Shown: piece after piece, positions 23,331 through 31,566 of the stretch
Layout: each line of letters opens with the position of its first letter
How positions within the stretch are numbered: the first letter of the stretch is position 1
Assembly (NCBI RefSeq): GCF_025465255.1
Contig: NZ_JAODNI010000123.1
Location: forward strand, 1 to 47,146
Source of the DNA: Pseudonocardia sp.
Lineage (GTDB): Bacteria; Actinomycetota; Actinomycetes; Mycobacteriales; Pseudonocardiaceae
Direction: 5' to 3'
DNA: 47,146 bases
Translations under genes and position numbers: made by a program
The notes under the pieces: generated by a model
Seen by the model: the letters and a program-made list of their open reading frames with translations, nothing else
What the model was told of the DNA's origin: nothing
Databases searched by the model: none

Positions 23331-24191
23331 ATGAGTGTGTCGTCCGGAGAACAGCCCGTCCCGGCGGTGCGCGGACCCGCGCTCCTGTTCTGCCCCGGCA
23401 ACCGGCCGGAGCGGTTCGGAAAGGCCGCCGCCGCAGCGGACACCGTCATCCTCGACCTCGAGGACGCCGTCGGTCCCGAGGAGAAGGACCTGGCGCGGAA
23501 GGAGGTCGTGCAGGCGCTCCGGCGGATGGACCTGGCGGGTGTGATCGTCCGGATCAATGCAACCGGAAGCCGCTGGCACTCCGATGACGTCCGCGCCCTG
23601 AACGACCGGCCCGAGGTCGTCGTCATGCTGCCGATGGCCGAGAGCGCGGAGGCGGTCGAGGCGCTGCGTCCCCACCCGGTCGTCGCCCTGTGCGAGACCG
23701 CCAAGGGTGTGCTGGCCGCGCCGCGGATCGCGGCGGCGGCGAACTGCGTCGGGATCATGTGGGGGAGCGAGGACCTGGTCGCCGACCTCGGCGGCCGTCG
23801 GGGCCGCGCGCCGGACGGCGCTTACTGGCCGGCGGTGGGCGAGGCCCGCACCCGTGTGCTCTACGCGGCCCGCGCCGCCGGGGTGACCCCGATCGACACC
23901 GTCCTGGTGGACATCGCCGATCTGGAGACGCTCGCGGCCGACAGCATCGCCGCGGTCTCGTCCGGATACGCCGCGAAGGCGTGCATCCACCCGAAGCAGG
24001 TCGACGTCGTCCGGACCGCGTTCCTGCCCACCCCGGCCGAGGTCCGCTGGGCCGAAGGGGTCACCGCCGCCGCGCGGTCCGAGAGCGGGGTCTTCACCTT
24101 CGAGGGCCGGATGGTCGACGCTCCCGTCCTCGCCCACGCCGCCCAGGTGCTCCGCCAGGTCGGCGCAGCCGCTGATGAGGAACCGTCCTAA
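23331..24191 (+). CDS. HpcH/HpaI-CitE family lyase, probable citramalyl- or beta-methylmalyl-CoA lyase
   Basis: The 286-residue CitE-like protein has GPALLFCPGNRPERFGKAA at the start, the metal-site DTVILDLEDAV, the arginine in VIVRINA, the glutamate in ALCETAKGV and the metal-binding WGSEDLVADLGG. The C-terminal CIHPKQV is also typical. It should cleave a 3-hydroxyacyl-CoA such as citramalyl-CoA into acetyl-CoA and pyruvate. It lacks citrate lyase partner genes, so it is a stand-alone lyase. Confidence 0.83.
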   Translation: MSVSSGEQPVPAVRGPALLFCPGNRPERFGKAAAAADTVILDLEDAVGPEEKDLARKEVVQALRRMDLAGVIVRINATGSRWHSDDVRALNDRPEVVVMLPMAESAEAVEALRPHPVVALCETAKGVLAAPRIAAAANCVGIMWGSEDLVADLGGRRGRAPDGAYWPAVGEARTRVLYAARAAGVTPIDTVLVDIADLETLAADSIAAVSSGYAAKACIHPKQVDVVRTAFLPTPAEVRWAEGVTAAARSESGVFTFEGRMVDAPVLAHAAQVLRQVGAAADEEPS

Positions 24192-24298
24192 GGAAACGTA
24201 AAGGTCCGCCGGTGAGGCTGTACCGGGGCCGGGTGCGCCGCGAGCATCGGTGACCGAGGACAACGTCATCCTCGATCCGTCCAAGCAAGGGAGCTTGA

Positions 24299-25705
24299 AT
24301 GTCGCAGCCGAGCCGGCCCCCCGCCCCGGCCACCGAGAGGCGGTCCTCGGTCGCCGCCAACGTCGCGCGAGGCTCCTTGGGGAACCTGGTCGAGTGGTAC
24401 GACTGGTTCGTCTACGCCTCGTTCAGCATCTACTTCGCCACGGTCTTCTTCCCGGAGGGCGACCTCACCGCTCAGCTGCTGTCCACGGCGGTCGTCTTCG
24501 CCGTCGGCTTCCTCGTCCGGCCTCTCGGTGGCTGGCTGCTCGGGCTGTACGCCGACAGGTTCGGCCGTCGTGCCGCTCTGAGCCTCTCGGTGATCCTGAT
24601 GGGCGTCGGCTCGTTCATCATCGGCGCGACCCCCTCCTACTTGATGATCGGGCTCGCGGCTCCGGTCATCCTGGTCGTCGCCCGGCTGCTGCAGGGCCTG
24701 TCCGTCGGCGGTGAGTTCGGGTCCAGCGCCACCTACCTGTCCGAGGTCGCGGCGCCCGGCCGCCGTGGGTTCTACTCCAGCTTCCAGTACGTCTCGATCG
24801 TGTTGGGGCAGCTCTCCGCGCTGCTGGTGATGATCGGGCTGCAGAGCTTCCTCACCGAGGAGCAGATGTACGCATGGGGCTGGCGGGTGCCGTTCTTCAT
24901 CGGTGCCCTGACCTCCCTGGTCGTGCTCTACCTGCGCCGGCACATGGACGAGTCCGAGCACTTCCAGGCCGAGAAGCGCGCCGAGGCGGCCGCCGCCGCG
25001 TCGGGCACGAAGGTGCGCAAGGGGCTCCGGGCGCTGGTCACCGAGTACCCGCTCCAGCTGGCGGCCGTGTTCGGCCTCGCGATCGGCGGCACCGTCGCCT
25101 TCTACACGTTCACGACGTACGTGCAGAAGTACCTGGTCAACTCGGCCGGGATGGAGAAGTCGACGGCGTCCGTCGTTGTCTTCTGCGCGCTGTTCTTCTT
25201 CATGCTCCTGCAGCCGCTCACCGGGCACATCTCCGACACGATCGGCCGCCGCAAGGTCATGCTGTTCTTCGGGATCAGCGGCGTGCTGCTCACCGTTCCG
25301 CTCATGACGCTGCTCGGCGGGGCCTCCAACCCGGTCGTCGCGTTCCTGCTCCTGGCCGTGGCGATGATCTTCGTGAGCGGCTACACGGCCCTCTCGGCGA
25401 TCGTGAAGGCCGAGATGTTCCCGACGAAGGTGCGCGCGCTCGGCGTGGGCCTTCCGCACGCTCTGGTCGCCGCGGTGTTCGGCGGGACGTCCGAGCCGGT
25501 CGCGCTCGCGCTCAAGCAGGCCGGCAACGAGTCGCTGTTCTTCTGGTACGTGACCGGACTGTGCCTGCTGACGACGATCGCCGCCTTCTTCGTCAAGGAG
25601 CCGTCGGCGCGGTCGACCCTCGAGGAGCCCCTCACGCCGCGGGCGTCCGAGGCCACCCCGAGGCCCAAGGTCGCAGCCGGCGAAGGGGCTGCCCAGGAGC
25701 ACTAG
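24299..25705 (+). CDS. MHS-family MFS transporter, probable dicarboxylate permease
   Basis: The 468-residue, 12-helix protein carries the metabolite:H+ symporter signatures SLGNLVEWYDWFVYASFS, GLYADRFGRRAAL and RLLQGLSVGGEFGSSATYL, and the central HMDESEHFQ loop. Relatives import 2-oxoglutarate, shikimate, proline or related acids. It is 107 bases after the CitE-like gene and probably imports the acid degraded by this cluster. The short gap holds no gene. Confidence 0.82.
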   Translation: MSQPSRPPAPATERRSSVAANVARGSLGNLVEWYDWFVYASFSIYFATVFFPEGDLTAQLLSTAVVFAVGFLVRPLGGWLLGLYADRFGRRAALSLSVILMGVGSFIIGATPSYLMIGLAAPVILVVARLLQGLSVGGEFGSSATYLSEVAAPGRRGFYSSFQYVSIVLGQLSALLVMIGLQSFLTEEQMYAWGWRVPFFIGALTSLVVLYLRRHMDESEHFQAEKRAEAAAAASGTKVRKGLRALVTEYPLQLAAVFGLAIGGTVAFYTFTTYVQKYLVNSAGMEKSTASVVVFCALFFFMLLQPLTGHISDTIGRRKVMLFFGISGVLLTVPLMTLLGGASNPVVAFLLLAVAMIFVSGYTALSAIVKAEMFPTKVRALGVGLPHALVAAVFGGTSEPVALALKQAGNESLFFWYVTGLCLLTTIAAFFVKEPSARSTLEEPLTPRASEATPRPKVAAGEGAAQEH

Positions 25706-25743
25706 GCTCGGAGGCCGGACGCACGTCGGGAGATCAGCGGGGC

Positions 25744-26406
25744 ATGAAGGTAGCGGTCGTCGAGGACGACGACGGGGTGGCGAGCGCGATCGTCGACAGC
25801 CTCGGCATGCACCAGATCGAGACGGCCCGGATGAGCCGGGGGATCGATCTCCTGGGACGCCACCGCGAGTTCGACGTCGTGCTCCTCGACCTCGGACTCC
25901 CGGACCTCGACGGGCTCGAGGTCCTGCGCTCACTGCGGAAGGTCAGCACGGTGCCCGTCATCGTGCTGACCGCCCGCGACGACGAACGGACCGTGGTGCG
26001 CGGTCTGCGCAGCGGCGCCGACGACTACCTGGTGAAGCCGGCCCGGATCGCCGAGTTGCTCGCCCGGATCGAGTCCGTCCACCGGCGGGCCTCCCGGGTC
26101 GCCGGGACCGAGGGCCCGGCGGTCCGGCGATTCGGGGACGTCGAGGTGTCCCTCGAGCTGCGGACGGTGCACGTCGCGGGTGAGCCCGTCAGCCTGACCC
26201 CGATCGAGTTCTCCCTGCTGGCGCATCTCGTCGAGACCCCGGGTGCCGCCGTCAGCCGGACACAGCTGATGGACCGGGTCTGGGGCAACGCGTTCGTCGG
26301 CACCTCCCGCACGCTCGACGTCCACATGACCGGGCTCCGGTCGAAGCTGCGCCGCCGCGAGTTCATCGAGACGATCCGCGGCTTCGGCTTCCGCTGGACC
26401 GGGTAG
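25744..26406 (+). CDS. OmpR/TctD-type response regulator
   Basis: The 220-residue protein has a receiver domain with the acidic pair Glu7-Asp8, phospho-acceptor Asp49 in VVLLDLGLPD, a Thr in VLTARDD and Lys in DDYLVKPAR, followed by a winged-helix DNA-binding domain (LTPIEFSLLAHLVETPG, TLDVHMTGLRSKL). It precedes the kinase gene by 2 bases. With the binding protein downstream the arrangement resembles TctD-TctE carboxylate sensing. The likely target is the transporter/CoA gene set upstream. Confidence 0.88.
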   Translation: MKVAVVEDDDGVASAIVDSLGMHQIETARMSRGIDLLGRHREFDVVLLDLGLPDLDGLEVLRSLRKVSTVPVIVLTARDDERTVVRGLRSGADDYLVKPARIAELLARIESVHRRASRVAGTEGPAVRRFGDVEVSLELRTVHVAGEPVSLTPIEFSLLAHLVETPGAAVSRTQLMDRVWGNAFVGTSRTLDVHMTGLRSKLRRREFIETIRGFGFRWTG

Positions 26407-26408
26407 TC

Positions 26409-27869
26409 GTGCGGGCACGCCTGCTGTTCGTCCTGACGCTCGTCGGGCTCCTCGTCGTCACCGCCTTCTCGGTTCCGCTCGGCCTCTCGATGGCCGAATC
26501 GCGGACCCGCGCGTTCGTCCTGTCGCGCAACGCCGACCTCGAGCGGTTCGCCGCGCTGGCGGATGCGTACGTCCGCGGGGACGCCGCGGGAACGGTCCTC
26601 GGCGAGCTGCAGACCTACCGCGATCTCTACGGAGAGGAGGTGGGCGTCGTGTCCACGCGCGGGGCCGCGCCCTACCCGGCGGACTTCGACCAGACCTCTC
26701 CGGAGCCCGCGGACGCCGTGTCGCGAGCGCTCCGGAACCAGGCCGACCCGCTCGCCGGCGTCCTTACCCCGTGGAGCCCCAACGACGTCGTCTTCGCGAA
26801 GGCGACCGGCACGGGCGCCCAGATCACCGGAGCCGTGGTCCTGGTCGCCTCGTCGGAGGCCGCTCGGAGCGACATCCGCCGATACTGGTTGCTGATCGCC
26901 GGAGGAGGGTTCGTCGTGCTCGGCGTGCTGATCGCCTGCGCGGTGGGGGTCAGCCGGTGGATCCTGCGTCCGGTCGGTGTGCTGAGCGACGAGATGCGGG
27001 TCCTGGCGTCCGGTCTGCCCCGTGCGGGCGGCGTCCGGGCGGAGATCCTCCCGGAGGGGCGTGCCGTCGACCGATCGACCGGTCCGCCCGAGCTCAGGGA
27101 GATGACCCGCACCTTCGCGCTGATGGCGCAGCTCGTCCGCCGGTCCACCGAGGCCCAGCGCCGGCTGGTCGCCGACACCGCGCACCAGCTGCGCAACCCG
27201 CTGGCCGCGCTGCAACTACGACTCGACAGCCTGAACGGCAGGGTGGACGCGAGCGCGGAGACCGGTTACGGACGCGCCGTGTCGGAGGCCGAACGGCTGG
27301 CGGACATCCTCGACGGCCTCCTCGTCCTGTCGAAGGCCGAGGTGGCCGGGCTGCCCGAGGTCGGGGGAGACACCGCGGGGACGATGCCGGAGACGTGTGA
27401 GCCCTGGCTGGTGGCGTCGGACCGCGTGGACGCCTGGCAGGACTCGGCGGCCCGAGCCGGCGTCACCCTCCGGGCCGCGGAGGAACGGGAAGCGGGTCTC
27501 GTGGCCGCGATCGGCCACGACGATCTCGCCCAGGTGCTCGATGTCCTGCTCGACAACGCCTGCCGGTACGCGGGGCCGGATGCACGGGTCACGGTCGACG
27601 TCGGTCGAACCGCCTCGGGGACCGTGGAGGTGACGGTGGCGGACACCGGTCGCGGGGTCCCGGACGACGAACTGGGGCGCATCACCGAGCGGTTCTACCG
27701 CGGCACCTCGGCGTCGCTGCCGGGAACCGGTCTGGGACTGTCCATCGTGGACGCGCTCGTGGTGGGCAACGGGGGCGGCGTGGAGATCCGTTCCGCGACG
27801 GAGGGAGGCCTCATGGTGACGGTGCGGCTGGTCGCGGCCGGCGAGTGCGCCGAGGGGAGCGCGACGTGA
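26409..27869 (+). CDS. sensor histidine kinase (TctE-like)
   Basis: The 486-residue kinase has two membrane helices (about 5-27 and 160-182) enclosing a roughly 130-residue extracytoplasmic sensor, then a HAMP-like linker, phospho-acceptor His259 in VADTAHQLRNPLAAL and a full ATPase domain with LLDNACRYAG (N box), VADTGRGVPDDELG (G1) and GTGLGLSIV (G2). GTG 26409 follows the regulator stop directly; its stop overlaps the binding-protein start (GTGA). It may sense the ligand-loaded binding protein. Confidence 0.88.
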   Translation: MRARLLFVLTLVGLLVVTAFSVPLGLSMAESRTRAFVLSRNADLERFAALADAYVRGDAAGTVLGELQTYRDLYGEEVGVVSTRGAAPYPADFDQTSPEPADAVSRALRNQADPLAGVLTPWSPNDVVFAKATGTGAQITGAVVLVASSEAARSDIRRYWLLIAGGGFVVLGVLIACAVGVSRWILRPVGVLSDEMRVLASGLPRAGGVRAEILPEGRAVDRSTGPPELREMTRTFALMAQLVRRSTEAQRRLVADTAHQLRNPLAALQLRLDSLNGRVDASAETGYGRAVSEAERLADILDGLLVLSKAEVAGLPEVGGDTAGTMPETCEPWLVASDRVDAWQDSAARAGVTLRAAEEREAGLVAAIGHDDLAQVLDVLLDNACRYAGPDARVTVDVGRTASGTVEVTVADTGRGVPDDELGRITERFYRGTSASLPGTGLGLSIVDALVVGNGGGVEIRSATEGGLMVTVRLVAAGECAEGSAT

Positions 27870-28825
27870 GCGCACCTCGCGACGCGACGCGCCTGCTCGG
27901 CCGCCGGACCGCGCTGGGTCTTCTCGGCGCCGGGGCCCTGGCGATGACCGCCGCATGTTCCGACCCGGCTCGGCAGGCGGTGCGTCTGGGCACCGCCGAG
28001 CGGGGCGGGTTCTTCCACGAGTTCGGCGAGCTCCTCGCGGGCGTGGTCCGCGAGGACGACCGGCTCCCGTTCGTCCTGGAGACGGAAGCGACGCGAGGTG
28101 CCCTCGAGAACCTGGCAGGGCTCTCGGCGGGGCGGCTGGACCTCGCGCTCTCGCTCGCCGACGCCGCCACGGCGGCGGAGAAGGGGCCGCTCGCCGTCGG
28201 CAAGGTCTACGAGAACTACGTCCAGATCGCGGTGCCGCAGAGCTCGTCCATCCGACGGGTGGGGGAGTTGAGCGGCAAGCGCATCAGCTTCGGATCGGCA
28301 GGATCGGGCACGCGATTCGCCGCCAGCAGGATGCTGCAGGTCGCCGGCGTGGCTCCCCAGAGCGTCGTCGACACGCCCCTGCCCGTCCTCGGGCTGCTCG
28401 ACGCCATGACCGACGACCGCATCGAAGCCGCGATCTTCGTCGGCGGGGTGCCGCATCCACCCGTCGACCCTGCGGGTGGGCACGGGCCTGCGGGTGGGAT
28501 CCGGCTCCTCGACCTGGCCGAGACCGCCGACGGGCTGCGGGATCGGTTCGGCCCCGTGTACCAGCCCGTCGTGCTGCCGCCCGGGATCTACGGGTCGACC
28601 TCACCGGTGACGACGATCGGAATCTCCAGTCTGCTGCTCGTCCGTCCGGATCTCGCCGATGTCGTCGTCGCCGACGTCGTCGACATGCTGCTCACCCGCT
28701 CGGACGCCCTCGTTCCGGCAGGCGCCCTCGGAGCTCAGTATCTCGACACGCGGTCCCTCGTCTACACCTTCGGCATCCCGCTGCATCCGGGGGCGGCCAG
28801 CGCCTATCGAGCGGGTCACGGCTAG
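27866..28825 (+). CDS. TAXI-family solute-binding lipoprotein
   Basis: The 319-residue TRAP-associated (TAXI) binding protein starts with an arginine pair (LLGRRTALGLLGAGALAM) leading to the lipobox MTAAC-S, so it is probably an exported lipoprotein. Family motifs include GTAERGGFFHEFGELLAG-like ligand-site sequence, RISFGSAGSGTR and AAIFVGGVPHPPV. No TRAP membrane subunit (DctQM-like) is in the window. GTG 27866 is translationally coupled to the kinase. This suggests it works as an extracellular co-sensor rather than in transport. Confidence 0.8.
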   Translation: MSAPRDATRLLGRRTALGLLGAGALAMTAACSDPARQAVRLGTAERGGFFHEFGELLAGVVREDDRLPFVLETEATRGALENLAGLSAGRLDLALSLADAATAAEKGPLAVGKVYENYVQIAVPQSSSIRRVGELSGKRISFGSAGSGTRFAASRMLQVAGVAPQSVVDTPLPVLGLLDAMTDDRIEAAIFVGGVPHPPVDPAGGHGPAGGIRLLDLAETADGLRDRFGPVYQPVVLPPGIYGSTSPVTTIGISSLLLVRPDLADVVVADVVDMLLTRSDALVPAGALGAQYLDTRSLVYTFGIPLHPGAASAYRAGHG

Positions 28826-28996
28826 CGCAACGGTGCCCTGCGGCAGCCCGCGCCTCGGGGTCGCCGCGGCCGGTTGGACGCCTGGGCCACCTCGGCCCGG
28901 CAGCCGAGGCGAGGGCAGCACAGGACCGATGGCGGCGGGCACGTCCTCGGGTCACGGTCGTCGGTCTCCGCATCGACCCGCTCTATTGTCGGGCGG

Positions 28997-29308
28997 GTGA
29001 ACCGTCGCGCTGCCGCCGTCCTGACCGCACTCGTCCTCTCGTTCGGCGCCGCCGGATGCGGCGGCGGGTCGCAGACCTCCTGTGCTCTCGACGGGTGCAC
29101 GATCACGTTCCCGCGCAGCGGCGACTCCAGGGTGTCCGTGCTGGGGGTCGAGGCCCGGCTCGTCGGCGTGGTGAACGGTGCCGCGGAGCTCGAGGTCGCG
29201 GGTCAGCAGATCACCGTGCCGGTGGGTGGGCAGGCGGACGCGGGCGGCTTCACCGTCGCGGTGGACCGGGTGACCGACACCGAGGTCGTCGTGCGCGTCG
29301 CGCCCTGA
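28997..29308 (+). CDS. small lipoprotein of unknown function
   Basis: The 103-residue precursor begins VNRRAAAVLTALVLSFGAAGC, a lipoprotein signal with the lipobox GAAGC. The mature part is short, rich in Val, Gly and Ala, has two cysteines (CALDGC) and reads like a small beta-structured domain. GTG 28997 is preceded by CTCTATTGTC but no clear ribosome site. No family recognised. The 28826-28996 gap before it is otherwise empty. Confidence 0.65.
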   Translation: MNRRAAAVLTALVLSFGAAGCGGGSQTSCALDGCTITFPRSGDSRVSVLGVEARLVGVVNGAAELEVAGQQITVPVGGQADAGGFTVAVDRVTDTEVVVRVAP

Positions 29309-29322
29309 CCTCTCCGGGGAGC

Positions 29323-29601
29323 TCAGTGCACGACCGCATCTCCGGTCGTCTCGCGCACAGCGTCGAGCACGTGCACGACCAGCCGGTAGGCCGCCGCTGC
29401 GTCGGCCAGCGGCTCCGCCGGCAGAGCGACGAGTTCCCGATAGGCGCCCGCCGCGTGGGGGTCGTCGTGCAGGACAGCGACGAGTTCGGCCTCGGTGTGC
29501 ACCAGGTCCACGGTCGGGAAATCGCCGGTCAGCTCCCCGTCGGTCCAAGTGACGTGCACCAGGCTCCCGTTGCGGGTGCCGCGGACGGTGAACGACGTCA
29601 T
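29323..29601 (-). CDS. small hypothetical protein in the PaaA-like operon
   Basis: The 92-residue acidic protein MTSFTVRGTRNGSLV... has no signal peptide or membrane segment, with a helical C-terminal half. ATG 29599-29601 overlaps the stop of the upstream 104-residue gene, so it is the third member of the minus-strand operon. No family recognised. It may be an accessory subunit of the diiron oxygenase. Confidence 0.65.
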   Translation of the reverse strand: MTSFTVRGTRNGSLVHVTWTDGELTGDFPTVDLVHTEAELVAVLHDDPHAAGAYRELVALPAEPLADAAAAYRLVVHVLDAVRETTGDAVVH

Positions 29602-29912
29602 CGCTGGACCCCGACGGCCTGCCACACCTGCAGCAGCGCCTCCTCGTCGGTCAGATCCATGAGCCAGCCGTAAGGCTTGGCGAAGGTGAAGATCTGCGGC
29701 TCCGGGTAGGTGTCGTCGCTGGTGTCGTACATCGTGATCGACACCGAGCGTTCGCCGACGGCCACGAAGAAGAACTCCCGGTAGCCCGAGAGGCCGACGT
29801 CGAACAGCGTCACGCGTGGATCGGGTCGGGTGGTGGTGACCTGCCACCCACCCCGACCGACGAGGGGATCGACCAGATCGCCGTCGGGGGTGTCGATGTC
29901 AGGCGTGATCAT
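29598..29912 (-). CDS. small hypothetical protein in the PaaA-like operon
   Basis: The 104-residue acidic protein contains the aromatic stretch YREFFFVAVGERSVSITMYD, consistent with a small beta-sheet domain. Its ATG directly follows the TAG stop of the PaaA-like gene, and its stop overlaps the next gene. No family recognised. Tight coupling suggests it acts with the PaaA-like protein. Confidence 0.68.
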   Translation of the reverse strand: MITPDIDTPDGDLVDPLVGRGGWQVTTTRPDPRVTLFDVGLSGYREFFFVAVGERSVSITMYDTSDDTYPEPQIFTFAKPYGWLMDLTDEEALLQVWQAVGVQR

Positions 29913-30635
29913 CTAGAGGAACCGCCGGTTCGCCGCGTCCTCCGGTACCTCGATGTGGAGCGCCTCCAGCATCGGACGCGTGTCGCCGATGTACTGCTGG
30001 CGCAGGTCCTCGTTGTTCTTGGTGCGCAGGCCCCAGCGCACGTAGGCGTCGGAGAAGTTCGAGTCGGACCGGCCGAACATGTCCAGCGCGGCCGGCCACC
30101 AGATCTTGATCTTCTCGTTGGCCTCGTCCAGGCCCTCGGGCGTGGAGCAGACCCGCTTGAGGTTGCTCATGCCCAGCGTCGCGTGGAAGACCTCGTCCTT
30201 GTGCAGTCGTTCGGCCACGGAGAGCAGCGGCTCGTAGGGCACGCCTTCCCAGGTCTCCCCGATGTAGCAGCCCACGCGGTCGCCCAGGGCGTTGAAGTAG
30301 GCGAGGTCGCAGAACGTGTCGATGGGTAGGTGGAACAGGTACTGCTTGATCGGGGCATCGATCGGGCCGACGCCGAGGCCCTCGAGGATTCGCGCGGTGA
30401 TCACGCCGTGCTCGACCTCCTGCGCCATCAGTTTCGCGAACGTGGTCTTGAGCCGTTCGCTGGGCGCCAGGGTCATGCACTTGTTCCAGAGGGAGCTGAG
30501 CAGCTCGGTGTAATGCGGGTTCGTCGAGTTCTCGAGGTGGTGGCTGAGCATCCGGACGAGCAGGTCGCGGAACTCCTCGGGCAGATCCGGGTCGCCCTCC
30601 CGATACACGCGCCTGCCGACGTCGGTGACGGTCAT
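29913..30635 (-). CDS. PaaA-like ferritin-fold diiron oxygenase
   Basis: The 240-residue protein is of the phenylacetyl-CoA epoxidase (PaaA/PaaC) type. Two carboxylate-His iron motifs are visible, KLMAQEVEHGVITAR and ERLHKDEVFHATLG, in the four-helix positions expected for a diiron site. It is shorter than typical PaaA (about 300 residues), and no paaBCDE genes are present. GGGAGGAG precedes ATG 30633-30635. The neighbouring acyl-CoA ligase and hydratases suggest it epoxidises or hydroxylates an aromatic or unsaturated CoA ester. The reductase must be elsewhere. Confidence 0.75.
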   Translation of the reverse strand: MTVTDVGRRVYREGDPDLPEEFRDLLVRMLSHHLENSTNPHYTELLSSLWNKCMTLAPSERLKTTFAKLMAQEVEHGVITARILEGLGVGPIDAPIKQYLFHLPIDTFCDLAYFNALGDRVGCYIGETWEGVPYEPLLSVAERLHKDEVFHATLGMSNLKRVCSTPEGLDEANEKIKIWWPAALDMFGRSDSNFSDAYVRWGLRTKNNEDLRQQYIGDTRPMLEALHIEVPEDAANRRFL

Positions 30636-30680
30636 CGATCGCTCCTCCCGCAACGGCGGGTGCTCGCCCGCTCGGCGCTG

Positions 30681-30709
30681 ACGGTAGGTCGGGTGGCGTA
30701 TTCAGTCAA
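30681..30709 (-). promoter_or_regulatory. promoter of the PaaA-like operon
   Basis: On the minus strand TTGACT (30704-30709) is followed after exactly 17 bases by TACCGT (30681-30686), a good housekeeping-sigma promoter with a leader of about 45 bases. Confidence 0.55.
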
Positions 30710-30721
30710 CCGACGGGTCGG
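30710..30721. promoter_or_regulatory. dyad between the two divergent promoters
   Basis: CCGAC-GG-GTCGG lies next to the minus-strand -35 hexamer and upstream of the plus-strand promoter. A shared operator for the TetR regulator at 34018 is plausible but unproven. Confidence 0.35.
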
Positions 30722-30743
30722 GAGAATTATCCTCGAACGGCTC

Positions 30744-30772
30744 TTGACGATAGAAGCCTCAGCCGGTGATTC
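30744..30772 (+). promoter_or_regulatory. promoter of the dehydratase/ligase operon
   Basis: TTGACG (30744-30749), exactly 17 bases of spacer, then TGATTC (30767-30772), about 60 bases before the first gene at 30833. It is back-to-back with the minus-strand promoter. Confidence 0.5.
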
Positions 30773-30832
30773 TTCCGACTGAACGGACGAACGAACTTCC
30801 CCGAGGTCCCGACGGCGTGACGGAGGAACGGT

Positions 30833-31222
30833 ATGCGTGAGGACGCCAAGGGCAGCACGTTGGCGGAGGACGATCTCGTCGTCTCCGCCGAGACGTTGTC
30901 CGCGCTGCGAACGGCGCTCGGAACCGCGAGCGGCGGAGACACGGCCACCCTCGTCCCGTACTTCGCGGCGACCATCGGCGGCGAGTCGACGGCGGTCGAC
31001 GGGCTGGGCCTCGACCTGTCGCGCGCGCTCCTGGCCGGCATCGGCTACGAGTGGGAGCGGCCCTTCGTGCCCGGCGAGACAGTCCACGTCCGCGTCACGG
31101 TAGAGGACGTGTTCGCCAAGGGCGCCAACCAGTTCGGCGTGGTCGTGGCCGAGTTCACCGGAGCCGACGGGGCGCTCGTGCAGCGCCAGTCCATCACCTT
31201 CATCGAGCGGGGAGCGGCATGA
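30833..31222 (+). CDS. FAS1-like half-dehydratase (HadA/MaoC type)
   Basis: The 129-residue single hot-dog domain has the FAS1-like N-terminal half features GIGYEWERPFVPGETVHVRV and FGVVVAEFTGADGALVQRQ. Such halves pair with a MaoC half to make one (R)-specific hydratase/dehydratase. GGAGG precedes ATG 30833; the stop overlaps the partner gene (ATGA). Confidence 0.78.
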   Translation: MREDAKGSTLAEDDLVVSAETLSALRTALGTASGGDTATLVPYFAATIGGESTAVDGLGLDLSRALLAGIGYEWERPFVPGETVHVRVTVEDVFAKGANQFGVVVAEFTGADGALVQRQSITFIERGAA

Positions 31223-31566
31223 CGGGCTTGCGGGAATCGACGCGGGGCCCGGTGACCCGAAAGCAGATCACCCGCTACGCGGACGCGGTCGACGACCACA
31301 ACCCCGTGCACGTGAACGAGGATTTCGCGAAGGCGGCAGGCCTGCCGTCGGTGATCGCGCACGGCCCGCTCACCGTGGCGCTCGCACTCGACGCCGTGGT
31401 CGAGCAGATCGGGGCCGCCCGGATGCGCTCCGCGCACGCCCGGCTGTCGGCCCCGGTGTTCCCCGGCGACGAGCTGAACGTCGTGTCCACCGACACGGGC
31501 GTCGAGGTCCGCAAGGCCGACGGCACCCCCGTCGCGACGATCACGCTCATCGGGGACGGGGTCTGA
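31219..31566 (+). CDS. MaoC-type half-dehydratase
   Basis: The 115-residue hot-dog protein has the catalytic D-x4-H motif in ADAVDDHNPVHVNEDFAK, followed by IAHGPLTVALALD. It is the catalytic partner of the preceding half and probably hydrates an enoyl-CoA. It is coupled at both ends: its start overlaps the upstream stop, and its TGATG end overlaps the enoyl-CoA hydratase start. Confidence 0.82.
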   Translation: MTGLRESTRGPVTRKQITRYADAVDDHNPVHVNEDFAKAAGLPSVIAHGPLTVALALDAVVEQIGAARMRSAHARLSAPVFPGDELNVVSTDTGVEVRKADGTPVATITLIGDGV

